Shown here: piece by piece, positions 43,259 to 51,085 of the stretch | Position numbering within the stretch: position 1 is the stretch's first letter | Layout: every line of letters begins with the position of its first letter | NCBI RefSeq assembly: GCF_000518985.1 | Contig: NZ_JAEQ01000014.1 | Span: forward strand, 1 to 64,000 | From: Chelativorans sp. J32 | GTDB taxonomy: Bacteria; Pseudomonadota; Alphaproteobacteria; Rhizobiales; Rhizobiaceae | Length of the DNA stretch: 64,000 bases | Direction: 5' to 3' | Made by a program: the position numbers and the translations under genes | Notes under the pieces: model-generated | What the model was told of the DNA's origin: nothing | What the model saw: only the letters and a program-made list of their open reading frames with translations | Databases searched by the model: none

Positions 43259-44443
43259 TCAGGCCTCGATCACGAGCGCCATTCCCTCAAAGCAATCATA
43301 GCCGACGCCGGTGGCGAGCACCGCCTTGGGCGAGCCCTCGAAGGGCTTTTCACGTGAGGAATCGAAGGCAGGGTAGGCCTCCCGATTGCGGATGGCCAGC
43401 GCCGCCAACGCCACCGCGAAGGGGAACTGCGCCTCCTTCAAATGGCCCGTAAGCGTGTTGAAACCGCGCGCGATCGCGCCGGAACTCTCAAGGGCCGTTT
43501 CTTCGGCGGCGGTTGGCATATGCGCCCCTGATGCACCGGAAATAGCGAGGATCGGCTCCTTCTTCTGCGTAATGGTGCCGATCATGTCAGCCAGCGCGTT
43601 CTGCAGGCCACCATTCTTCCGCCTTGCTCGACCGGAAACCACAGGGCCGATGGTCGCGTAGGGTGTGCGTCCGCGTCTTTCCGCGTGCTCCCTTGCTTCG
43701 AGCACCAGGAACGCGGCCCCCGAGCCGGTGATCACGCCGCCGCCCAGATCCCGGCTGCGCTGCCAGACCGGCGACCATTTCTCGCGCTGCAGATAACCGC
43801 CAAGCTCATAGGCGAGAAGCATGTCCGGGTGCTCGGTCTGGAAGGCCGCTCCCACCAGGAGGTGCGTCGATTGGCCCGAACGGATCCGCGCCGCCGCCGT
43901 CTCGATCGCCGACACCCCTGCGCCGTCCTCGCCCATGAAGGTGCGCGAAGAGCCCGTAACCTTGTGCACGATCGAGATGTTGCCGGCCAGGAGGTTGGAA
44001 AGCTGGGCAAGGAACAGCGTCGGACGAAGCTCAGTCGTGAGCTTTTCGTTCAACAGGACGTCATGGTCGCTGCGCGTGAGCGAGGCGTCTAAAATCGCCT
44101 GATCGACCGCCACATCGCGCTCGCCGCCGCCGGCAGCCACGATCATGTCCATGGAAGCGCAGAGCTCTTCCTCTTCCTTGATCCCCGCATCTTCCAGGGC
44201 CAGGCCTGCCGTGTAGGTTCCCAGCCGCTGCCAGGTTTCCATTTGCCGCTGGTCGCCCCGCTTGGGGATCTGCGTGCTCCAGTCGATCTCGGGCAGGGGA
44301 TGGACGATGTAGGGCGAAAAGCGCTCGAAATCGACGACGGGCACGGGCTCGCGATTCGTCAATGCCTGCCAATGCGCGTCTGTGCCGAGGCCCAGCGAGG
44401 AGACGATACCGATACCGGTGATGACCACGTCTGTCGGGTTCAT
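43259..44443 (-). CDS. Ketosynthase-like protein lacking the active-site Cys (FabF2XL-like)
   Basis: 394-aa ketosynthase-fold protein. It starts MNPTDVVITGIGIVSSLGLG and ends KAVLATGVGYDCFEGMALVIEA. Where FabF has its TACSTG nucleophile, this protein reads VTGSSRTFMGEDGAGVSAIE with no cysteine. The first His motif (NAHGT) is also absent (LAISGASGAHMPTA), while a late TLTGHLKEA His remains. It therefore resembles chain-length-factor (KS-beta) proteins and may set product length with the neighbouring active ketosynthase (inference). The ATG at 44443 lies 23 bases after the acpXL stop, leaving no room for the fabZ gene expected there. Confidence 0.87.
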   Translation of the reverse strand: MNPTDVVITGIGIVSSLGLGTDAHWQALTNREPVPVVDFERFSPYIVHPLPEIDWSTQIPKRGDQRQMETWQRLGTYTAGLALEDAGIKEEEELCASMDMIVAAGGGERDVAVDQAILDASLTRSDHDVLLNEKLTTELRPTLFLAQLSNLLAGNISIVHKVTGSSRTFMGEDGAGVSAIETAAARIRSGQSTHLLVGAAFQTEHPDMLLAYELGGYLQREKWSPVWQRSRDLGGGVITGSGAAFLVLEAREHAERRGRTPYATIGPVVSGRARRKNGGLQNALADMIGTITQKKEPILAISGASGAHMPTAAEETALESSGAIARGFNTLTGHLKEAQFPFAVALAALAIRNREAYPAFDSSREKPFEGSPKAVLATGVGYDCFEGMALVIEA

Positions 44444-44466
44444 GTCCCCTCGCTTGAAAGCAGAGC

Positions 44467-44751
44467 TTAGCTGGTCGCCTTGGCGGCAACGAGTTCGTCG
44501 ATCTTGGCGCAAAGGTTCTTCATGACGAAGTACTCCTCGCCCGCGACCTTTCCGTCATTGACTTCCTGCGTCCACTTCTCGAGCGGAATCTTGATGCCGA
44601 ATTCTTTGTCGATCGCAAAGACGATGTCGAGGAAATCCAGGCTGTCGATCCCCAGATCGTCGATCGTGTGGCTCTCGGGCGTAATCTTGTCGCGGTCGAT
44701 CTCGCTTGTTTCAGCGATGATATCGGCCACCTTGTCAAATGTCGTCGTCAC
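44467..44751 (-). CDS. acpXL: Very-long-chain acyl carrier protein AcpXL
   Basis: 94-aa acyl carrier protein. The phosphopantetheine Ser is in [22 protein letters not shown] (Ser about residue 37), and the rest ([21 protein letters not shown]) is characteristic of AcpXL and not of housekeeping AcpP. It carries the growing 27-OH-C28 chain that is attached to rhizobial lipid A. The start is a GTG with GAGGGA upstream. It is the first gene of the cluster running through lpxXL at 39986. Confidence 0.94.
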   Translation of the reverse strand: MTTTFDKVADIIAETSEIDRDKITPESHTIDDLGIDSLDFLDIVFAIDKEFGIKIPLEKWTQEVNDGKVAGEEYFVMKNLCAKIDELVAAKATS

Positions 44752-44846
44752 TGGCTTCCCTCGGGAACGGGATTCGGTTTTCTAAATGGATCAGCGGCTC
44801 TCTAATCGGTTTTTGAAGGCAGGAAAAGGGCAGAAGGCAAGGAAGA

Positions 44847-45398
44847 CTAATTGAAGGTGATGCGTGCCGCCGCACCTTTTATCTCGTTGGAACGCGAGAC
44901 GATGATTGCTTCTGCGTCACGTGGGCGCGCGCCAGTGAGTGCTTCGATCACGGCGGGATGGGTCACCATGATCAGATTTCCGGCTCCGCTATAGGCGAGG
45001 ATGCGCTCCCGAAGCGCTGCGATCTGCTTTTTCTCCGCTTCCGATCCCGGCTCGAAATTGTCGAGCGCATCGAAGATCTCCGCATCCCCGAAGGCAAGGG
45101 TGGCGGTCTCGTATGCCCGGCAATAGCGGCTGGAAAGCACCGCATCTATCGGCGCCGCGCGGGCGAAGAACAGCGCTCCCATCCTGCGCGCCTGTTCCCG
45201 GCCGCGATCGGAAAGATTGCGCTGGGTAGCGCAGGATTCGATGTCGAAATTCGCTGGCTCACCATGCCCAAGCGCGTTGGCATGGCTGATGAGCACGACT
45301 TGCCCGCCTTCCCGCAACAGTGCCCACCCCGCTTCCGTAGCCGCAGCTTGCATGGTGGCGAGGGAAAGCAGAAGGACAGCGATTGCGGTGCGGATCAT
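44847..45398 (-). CDS. Histidine phosphatase family protein with altered RH motif
   Basis: 183-aa secreted protein from 45398 (signal peptide MIRTAIAVLLLSLATMQAAA); an upstream ATG at 45425 would add nine residues. The layout matches periplasmic branch-1 histidine phosphatases (FDIESCATQRNLSDRGREQARRMG, VLSSRYCRAYETA, IMVTHPAVIEALTG). But the phosphate-binding RH motif near the start reads VVLISHANALGHG, with Ser (AGC) in place of the Arg. The catalytic His remains. One base change from CGC would explain it. Activity may be lost or altered. Confidence 0.82.
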   Translation of the reverse strand: MIRTAIAVLLLSLATMQAAATEAGWALLREGGQVVLISHANALGHGEPANFDIESCATQRNLSDRGREQARRMGALFFARAAPIDAVLSSRYCRAYETATLAFGDAEIFDALDNFEPGSEAEKKQIAALRERILAYSGAGNLIMVTHPAVIEALTGARPRDAEAIIVSRSNEIKGAAARITFN

Positions 45399-45517
45399 CA
45401 CATTCTCTCGTTTCATCAAACTCATATAGAGTTCATCGGCTGGTTTCGGAATGTAACACTCCGGCGCGCCTGGTTCGCTTCTTGCGCAGGTGAAGGGAGT
45501 GGCATAAGCGAAGGTGG

Positions 45518-46465
45518 ATGTCTTCTCTTGTAGAAACAGTCGCGTTCGTCTTCGCGCTGGTTGCCCTTGGCTATTTATCCGGATGGTCCGGCCTTCTGAA
45601 GAAGGAGACCGGGACGGGTCTCAGCGACTTCGCCGTCTCGGTTGCGATGCCGTTGCTTCTTTTCCGCACCATGGCGCAGGCCGATTTCGGCGGCGGACTG
45701 CCATTGCGCCTGTGGGGCACCTATTTTGCGGCTGCCATCGTAACCTGGCTTCTGGCTCAACTCGTCATCGTCCACATCTTCGGCCGGGATGCCAGGGCCG
45801 CCATCGTGGGAGGGCTTTCCGCCAGCTTCTCCAATCTCGCCCTGCTTGGAATCCCGCTGATCCTTGGGGTCTTTGGGCATGACGGCTTCGCGATCCTGTC
45901 CCTGATCCTTTCCATCCATCTCCCTTTGATGGTCGGCGCCTCGACGGCACTGTTGTCCTGGTTTGGCGGCAAGGGTGCGCCTCACGGCCTGAAGGGGGTG
46001 GTGCGCGATTTCGCCGTCAACATCGCCGGAAATCCCCTGATGATCGGGATAGCGGCAGGACTTTTGTGGCGCGTGACCGGCCTGGAAATGCCGTTGCTTG
46101 CGTCCCGGCTTGTGGATGCGCTTGCCGATGTCGCTGCACCTGTGGCCCTTTTCGCGATGGGGTTGGGCCTGCTCCACTACGGGATAAGCGGCAATGTGCG
46201 GCCAGCCGTTGCCATTGCTGCCTTCAAGCTCCTGTTTATGCCCGCCTTGGTGCTCCTCCTGGCCAGCATGACCGGTCTGTCGGGGATCAGTGCCAAGGTG
46301 GCGGTGACCGCGGCCTCCATGCCGCTTGGCGTCAATCCCTACCTCGTCGCCGTGCGTTTCGGCACCGGCCAGGCGCTCGCGTCGAATTCCATGAGCATCA
46401 GCACCGCCCTTGCTGCTTTCACCACCGCCGGCTGGGTGGCGATCGCGCAGTGGATATTTGGTTGA
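45518..46465 (+). CDS. AEC family transporter (auxin efflux carrier fold)
   Basis: 315-aa inner-membrane protein with about ten hydrophobic segments. VAFVFALVALGYLSGWSGLLKKETGTGLSDFAV opens the first half (split here as read), with SASFSNLALLGIPLI and VTAASMPLGVNPYLVAVRFG later; the Asn-Pro-type helix breaks are typical of AEC permeases. Bacterial members export or import small carboxylates such as malonate or malate. It is monocistronic. The substrate is unknown. Confidence 0.9.
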   Translation: MSSLVETVAFVFALVALGYLSGWSGLLKKETGTGLSDFAVSVAMPLLLFRTMAQADFGGGLPLRLWGTYFAAAIVTWLLAQLVIVHIFGRDARAAIVGGLSASFSNLALLGIPLILGVFGHDGFAILSLILSIHLPLMVGASTALLSWFGGKGAPHGLKGVVRDFAVNIAGNPLMIGIAAGLLWRVTGLEMPLLASRLVDALADVAAPVALFAMGLGLLHYGISGNVRPAVAIAAFKLLFMPALVLLLASMTGLSGISAKVAVTAASMPLGVNPYLVAVRFGTGQALASNSMSISTALAAFTTAGWVAIAQWIFG

Positions 46466-46546
46466 GCGATTATCGTTTCGGTGGGCTCTCGTGTCGACGC
46501 CACCGACTGATGAAGGCCCAGTGCTTGAACCAGGCGAAAATCTCCC

Positions 46547-46560
46547 CACCTTCGAAGGTG
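46547..46560. promoter_or_regulatory. Perfect 14-bp palindrome upstream of gabD
   Basis: CACCTTCGAAGGTG, centred about 55 bases before the succinate-semialdehyde dehydrogenase start. Size, symmetry and location suit a dimeric repressor or activator site. No regulator is encoded next to it. Confidence 0.35.
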
Positions 46561-46607
46561 ATCCGATAGTCTGGCGGTAGAAGCGCTTTCGGCGCCGAGG
46601 AGGACCA

Positions 46608-48065
46608 ATGCTCAAGAAGACCAGTCATTTTCTGCGTGAGGCGAATTTCATCGGCGGGAGTTGGGTCGAGGCAGACTCAGGTGCCGCAATAGAGGTGACC
46701 AATCCCGCGACCAGGCAGACGATCGGCACCGTGCCGAAATGCGGTCGAGCGGAGACGCGCCGCGCCATCGAAGCCGCTCAGGAAGCGTTCCAATCGTGGA
46801 AGAAAACCTCGGCCAATGACCGAGCCAAGCTTCTTCGCAAGCTGCACGATGCGATCATGGACAATCAGGATGCCCTTGCAGAGCTTCTCGTCATGGAGCA
46901 GGGCAAGCCCCTTTTCGAGGCCAAGGGGGAGGTGGGCATGTCGGCCGCCTATATCCTCTGGTTCGCGGAGGAGGGCCGGCGCGTCTATGGAGATGTCGTG
47001 CCTTCTCCCTGGGCTGATCGGCGCATTCTCGTCACCAAGGAGCCGGTGGGCGTCATCGGCGCTATAACGCCCTGGAACTTCCCGTCCTCGATGCTCGCCC
47101 GCAAACTGGGGCCGGCGCTTGCGGCCGGCTGCACTGCGGTGGCCAAGCCCGCCTCGCAGACGCCCTATTCGGGGCTGGCTTGGGGTGTTCTGGCCGAAGA
47201 AGTCGGCTTTCCGAAGGGCGTGATCAATATCGTCACCGGATCGGCCTCGGAAATCGGGGACGAGCTCACGGAGAACCCGTTGGTGCGAAAGATCACCTTC
47301 ACCGGCTCCACCGAAATTGGCAAGCTTTTGATGCAGAAGGCTGCAGGGACGGTGAAGAAGGTGTCGATGGAACTCGGCGGCAACGCGCCGTTCCTCGTCT
47401 TTGACGACGCTGACCTCGATCGCGCGGTTGAGGGAGCCATCATCGCTAAATACCGCAACTCCGGGCAGACCTGTGTGTGCACCAACCGCTTCTTCGTGCA
47501 GGATGGCATCTACGACCGCTTTGTCGAAAAGCTGGTCGAGGCAACGAAGAAGCTGAAGGTCGGCTCCGGCCTGGAAGACGGTGTGCAGCAGGGGCCGCTG
47601 ATCGACGATGGAGCGGTCGAGAAGGTGGAGGAACTCCTCGCAGACGCCACCGAGAAGGGCGGCAAGATTGCGACTGGCGGCAAACGTCATGATCTTGGAG
47701 GCACTTTTTTCGAGCCGACCGTGCTGACGGAGGCCTCGCCCAGAATGCGCCTCATGGAGGAGGAGATCTTCGGTCCCGTCGCGCCCGTCTTCCGCTTCAA
47801 GGAAGAGGCCGAAGGCGTCGCCATGGCCAACGACACTTCCTTTGGTCTGGCCTGCTATTTCTATACGAGCGATCTCGGCCGCGCCTTTCGCGTCATGGAA
47901 GGCCTGAGATATGGCCTTGTTGGCGTGAACGAGGGCCTGATCACTACGGTGGAGGCGCCTTTCGGCGGGTTCAAGGAGTCCGGTCTCGGTAAGGAGGGCG
48001 GCCATCAGGGCATCGAGGATTATCTCGACACCAAATATGTCTGCATCGGCGGACTGGGGCTCTGA
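46608..48065 (+). CDS. gabD: NAD(P)-dependent succinate-semialdehyde dehydrogenase
   Basis: 485-aa aldehyde dehydrogenase of the GabD class, oxidising succinate semialdehyde from GABA breakdown to succinate. Motifs: PWNFPSSMLARKLGPALAAGC (about 149-169), the Glu in MELGGNAPFLVFDDADLD, and the catalytic Cys in NSGQTCVCTNRFF (about 285-297). The first Cys of TCVC is the nucleophile; the paired cysteine is also seen in GabD enzymes, where it can act as a redox switch. GGAGGACC precedes the ATG. It converges with the kinase gene ten bases downstream. Confidence 0.93.
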   Translation: MLKKTSHFLREANFIGGSWVEADSGAAIEVTNPATRQTIGTVPKCGRAETRRAIEAAQEAFQSWKKTSANDRAKLLRKLHDAIMDNQDALAELLVMEQGKPLFEAKGEVGMSAAYILWFAEEGRRVYGDVVPSPWADRRILVTKEPVGVIGAITPWNFPSSMLARKLGPALAAGCTAVAKPASQTPYSGLAWGVLAEEVGFPKGVINIVTGSASEIGDELTENPLVRKITFTGSTEIGKLLMQKAAGTVKKVSMELGGNAPFLVFDDADLDRAVEGAIIAKYRNSGQTCVCTNRFFVQDGIYDRFVEKLVEATKKLKVGSGLEDGVQQGPLIDDGAVEKVEELLADATEKGGKIATGGKRHDLGGTFFEPTVLTEASPRMRLMEEEIFGPVAPVFRFKEEAEGVAMANDTSFGLACYFYTSDLGRAFRVMEGLRYGLVGVNEGLITTVEAPFGGFKESGLGKEGGHQGIEDYLDTKYVCIGGLGL

Positions 48066-48074
48066 TCGCGCCTC

Positions 48075-49001
48075 TCAGGCTCTTTGGAATGCCTCGCGTA
48101 GGACCTCGAACGGCGCCAATGCGCCATAGACCTGGATGACCGTCGCGGCGACGCGATGGGCGCGGCGGGCGGCGTCCTCCGGCGTGTTTCCCTCGAGCCG
48201 GGCCGCCAGATAGGCGCCGTTGAAGGAATCGCCGGCGCCCGTCGTATCTACGGGCTTTTCCACATGCAGCGCCGGAATGGATATGTCTTTCCCTTCGGCT
48301 GAAAGCAGCGTCGGCTCGGAGCCGTTCTTCACGACGACCTCCCTCACGCCTGCCTTCTTCATGCGTTCGAGCGTTTCCTGCGGACCGGCGTCGCCATAGA
48401 GCGCGGCTTCGTCGGGAAAGGTGGGAAGTGCGATATCACAGGCGGAAAGGGCGTCATCAAATGCCATCCGGGCCTGTTCCGGCGAGGTCCACAGGCGGGG
48501 ACGGTAGTTCGGATCGAATGCGATGCGGCTACCGGCCTCGCGCGCCTGCCTTAATGCGGCGACAAGGGTCGCGCGCGCGGAGTGCTCCAGAATTGCCAAA
48601 GTAATTCCGGAAAAATAGATAAGTTCGCGACCCTGAAGGCTTTTTCCGAGCGCATCCCTGTCATTCGCTAGAAGCCGGGCGGCCGAATCTGCGCGCCAAT
48701 AGGTGAAGGAGCGCTCGGCTCCATCGAGCGTGATAGCGTAAAGTCCAGGCCTGCGGCCGGGGATTACTGGGCTTGCGGCCGTTCCGATCCCATGCTGCGC
48801 AAAGAAATCCCTTTGTTGTTTGGAGAAGGGATCGTCGCCGAAGGCGCTTACGTAATCCGCCGGGATGGCAGGCGGGATCAGCCCACGGATAGCCCAGAGC
48901 GTGTTGAAGGTGTCGCCGGCATATCCCATGCGCCAGTTGCCCTCCTTACCGCCGGAAAGCTCCAGCATGCATTCTCCTATCGACGCGACGCCCTGTTGCA
49001 T
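48075..49001 (-). CDS. kdgK: PfkB-family sugar kinase, probable 2-dehydro-3-deoxygluconokinase
   Basis: 308-aa kinase from the ATG at 49001 (GGGAGAAG upstream); 18 more codons in the open frame look non-conserved. The N terminus VASIGECMLELSG with MGYAGDTFNTLWAIRG is characteristic of KDG kinases. The PfkB signature VDTTGAGDSFNGAYLAARLEG (about 245-265) carries the catalytic Asp. It phosphorylates 2-keto-3-deoxygluconate in hexuronate or Entner-Doudoroff-type catabolism. The next step, KDPG aldolase, is not in the window. Confidence 0.85.
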   Translation of the reverse strand: MQQGVASIGECMLELSGGKEGNWRMGYAGDTFNTLWAIRGLIPPAIPADYVSAFGDDPFSKQQRDFFAQHGIGTAASPVIPGRRPGLYAITLDGAERSFTYWRADSAARLLANDRDALGKSLQGRELIYFSGITLAILEHSARATLVAALRQAREAGSRIAFDPNYRPRLWTSPEQARMAFDDALSACDIALPTFPDEAALYGDAGPQETLERMKKAGVREVVVKNGSEPTLLSAEGKDISIPALHVEKPVDTTGAGDSFNGAYLAARLEGNTPEDAARRAHRVAATVIQVYGALAPFEVLREAFQRA

Positions 49002-49147
49002 TACGCTTCTCCCTGAAACCGCCTGTCGCGAATAGCATGATCGTGCCTGCTGCAAAACGGCATGTTGGGGCGTGTTCTCACTATGAATGAGGAATGCGAG
49101 AGTTGGATTTTAGACCTTCCTCATGGGCCTTATTCATGGGCAGTTTT

Positions 49148-50220
49148 TCATTTCTTGTCACACCCATGCTTTAGAATTGCAGAGGTCAGATTGGCACGGT
49201 GACCGCTTACGTAGTCAACTGCATATAAGGCCTGATCGGCATCGTTGGGGTCGAGCAGGAATGGTTCCAATTCAGGTTTCATATCCGCGAATAGATTGTA
49301 CTGATCCACGGAGGCATGATGCCTCGTGCGAGCAGACCACGGAAAATGCATAAGCTCTTCATAAGAGGGAGCGGTTCGGACGGAAACGCCTGCATTCCCC
49401 AGATCCGAAATGAGTGTTTCGTTGCCATAGAAGGTGACTTCGTTCCGGCTGAAGACGTCGCGGATCGCAACAAGCCGTTTGCCTTTCTCCTGCGCGCTCA
49501 TCCCTCTCTCGAAAATACGCGGGGCCAGCATAACGGCGACGGACGAGCCGGGGCTACTTGCAGCGGTTTCAGAGCTCCAACAATTTCATCCGCAGTGAAC
49601 AGGCGCCGCTTGCCGGAGGAGGTTGTATAATTGCCGCCAAGCCAGATCACATCATTCGCTGCAATAAGAGGAGAGCCCCTGACTTCGCCTGCGGCAAGCT
49701 TGGCTGGCGAAACGGTTTCGATAACCTGCGATGCTTCCCTCCAGACTTGGTTCCGCTCAGAAGTGAGGAGGCGATACCCTGAAATGTTCCTCAGTTTGAG
49801 CAAGCTCAATTGCGATTGGGTGAAAAACAGATTGAGCGCCGTGCGCTGCCCCAATCTCTGAAGCAGTTCGAGCGTATTCTGATCGATGAGATGGGCATAA
49901 AGACCGACTCTCTTCCCAGAGAACTTTGCATTTATGGCGCCAGACTGGGCAACATCACTCATGGCCCCCTGTCCGATGACAAGCACGCAATTGTGTTTGC
50001 CTGCCTCGAGTTCATCCAAGGGCATCTGAGACAGATTGACCAAGTCGGGTGTGCCATGACGCCATTGATCGCGTATGATCGCGGCTCCCGCAGCATCACC
50101 GCCGCCACCCTTGGTAATGATGAGAGTGGGAAGACTATCCGAACTTAATGTATGTGCCTTTGATGTGTAGGAAAAAAGGAACAGTGCTAAAAAGGCGAGC
50201 TTGCAAATTACTTCTCTCAT
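49148..50220 (-). pseudogene. Frameshifted AT-rich gene of unknown function
   Basis: Two adjoining frames appear to be one protein. The first (50220-49498, 240 codons) starts with a signal peptide (MREVICKLAFLALFLFSYTSKA) and includes GGGGDAAGAAIIRDQWRHG, NCVLVIGQGAMSDVAQSG and IAANDVIWLGGNYTTSSGKRR. It runs out at 49498 in an unlikely tail. The second frame (49531-49148, 127 codons) continues LAPRIFERGMSAQEKGKRLVAIRDVF to a natural-looking end. The shift lies near 49525-49560. The sequence is visibly richer in A and T than its neighbours, suggesting recent acquisition. Two overlapping genes or a sequencing error are alternatives. No family is recognised. Confidence 0.55.
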
Positions 50221-50493
50221 ATTTCTCTCAATCTTCAGGCGGCAATAATTAATTCATGTTCAAGCAAGCGTTATATATTTCGGCAATGTCGCAGGTCAGA
50301 GGCGCTTTAACGCGAATTCGTCAGATCAGGATGGTGCAAGGGCTTACTCCAGAAAGGAGGCAGTGAAGCCGATCGGCGCTTCGCGGCATCAAAGGCTTCA
50401 GGCGCATCTACACCCGTTTCAAAAAGCTCGACTCATGTTCAAGGTTTTCTCAAGCAGGCTCCCGCATTCTGCATCTTCCGGCGTGAACAGAAC

Positions 50494-50946
50494 CTAACGA
50501 TCCTTCACCGTCTCCATGGCAACAAAGGTGGAAGTGTGGGAAACGTGCGGCAGATTGGAGATTTTTTCGCCCAACACCCGGCGATAGGCGGAGATATCCT
50601 TCGTGCGGACCTTGAGAAGATAGTCGAAGCTCGCCGCGATCATATGGCACTGATCGACTTCCGGCACGGCAAGCACCGCTTTGTTGAAGGCTTCGAGCGC
50701 CGCCGAGCGCGTGTCCGACAAGGTCACTTGCACGAAAGCAATATGGCCTTCTCCCATGCGTTCGCGATCGACGATTGCCACATATCCACGGATATAGCCT
50801 TCCGCTTCCAGCCGGCGCAGCCGCGCCTGCACGGGTGTCTTGGAAAGGCCAACCCGTTTCGCAAGCTCTGCAGTCGACAGTCTGCCATCTTGCGAGAGCG
50901 CGTCCAGAATGTTCCTATCGATGCGGTCCAAGCGATCTGAGTTCAC
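50494..50946 (-). CDS. putR: Lrp/AsnC family regulator, probable PutR
   Basis: About 150 aa from the GTG at 50946, which gives the typical start NSDRLDRIDRNILDALSQDG; the open frame extends ten codons to a TTG. The helix-turn-helix is LSTAELAKRVGLSKTPVQARLRRLEAEG (about 22-49) and the rest is the ligand-binding RAM domain (ASFDYLLKVRTKDISAYRRVLGEKI). It is transcribed divergently from putA. In Agrobacterium and Rhodobacter, PutR of this family activates putA in response to proline. Confidence 0.9.
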   Translation of the reverse strand: MNSDRLDRIDRNILDALSQDGRLSTAELAKRVGLSKTPVQARLRRLEAEGYIRGYVAIVDRERMGEGHIAFVQVTLSDTRSAALEAFNKAVLAVPEVDQCHMIAASFDYLLKVRTKDISAYRRVLGEKISNLPHVSHTSTFVAMETVKDR

Positions 50947-51085
50947 GGCGTTTGCTAGTCCATTCCTGCCCCGCAATCCTGGTAGAACAGTATTCCTGGC
51001 ATGACAACTGCCCTATTTCAGTCCGCATCGCATCGACCCCATATGATATGAAGCCGCTGAAACCCACAGTGACCGAGGTTCCCAA

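Noticed and set aside
46677-48005. Minus-strand open frame of 442 codons opposite gabD
   Set aside because: High GC third positions create long antisense frames; the gabD motifs fix the coding strand.
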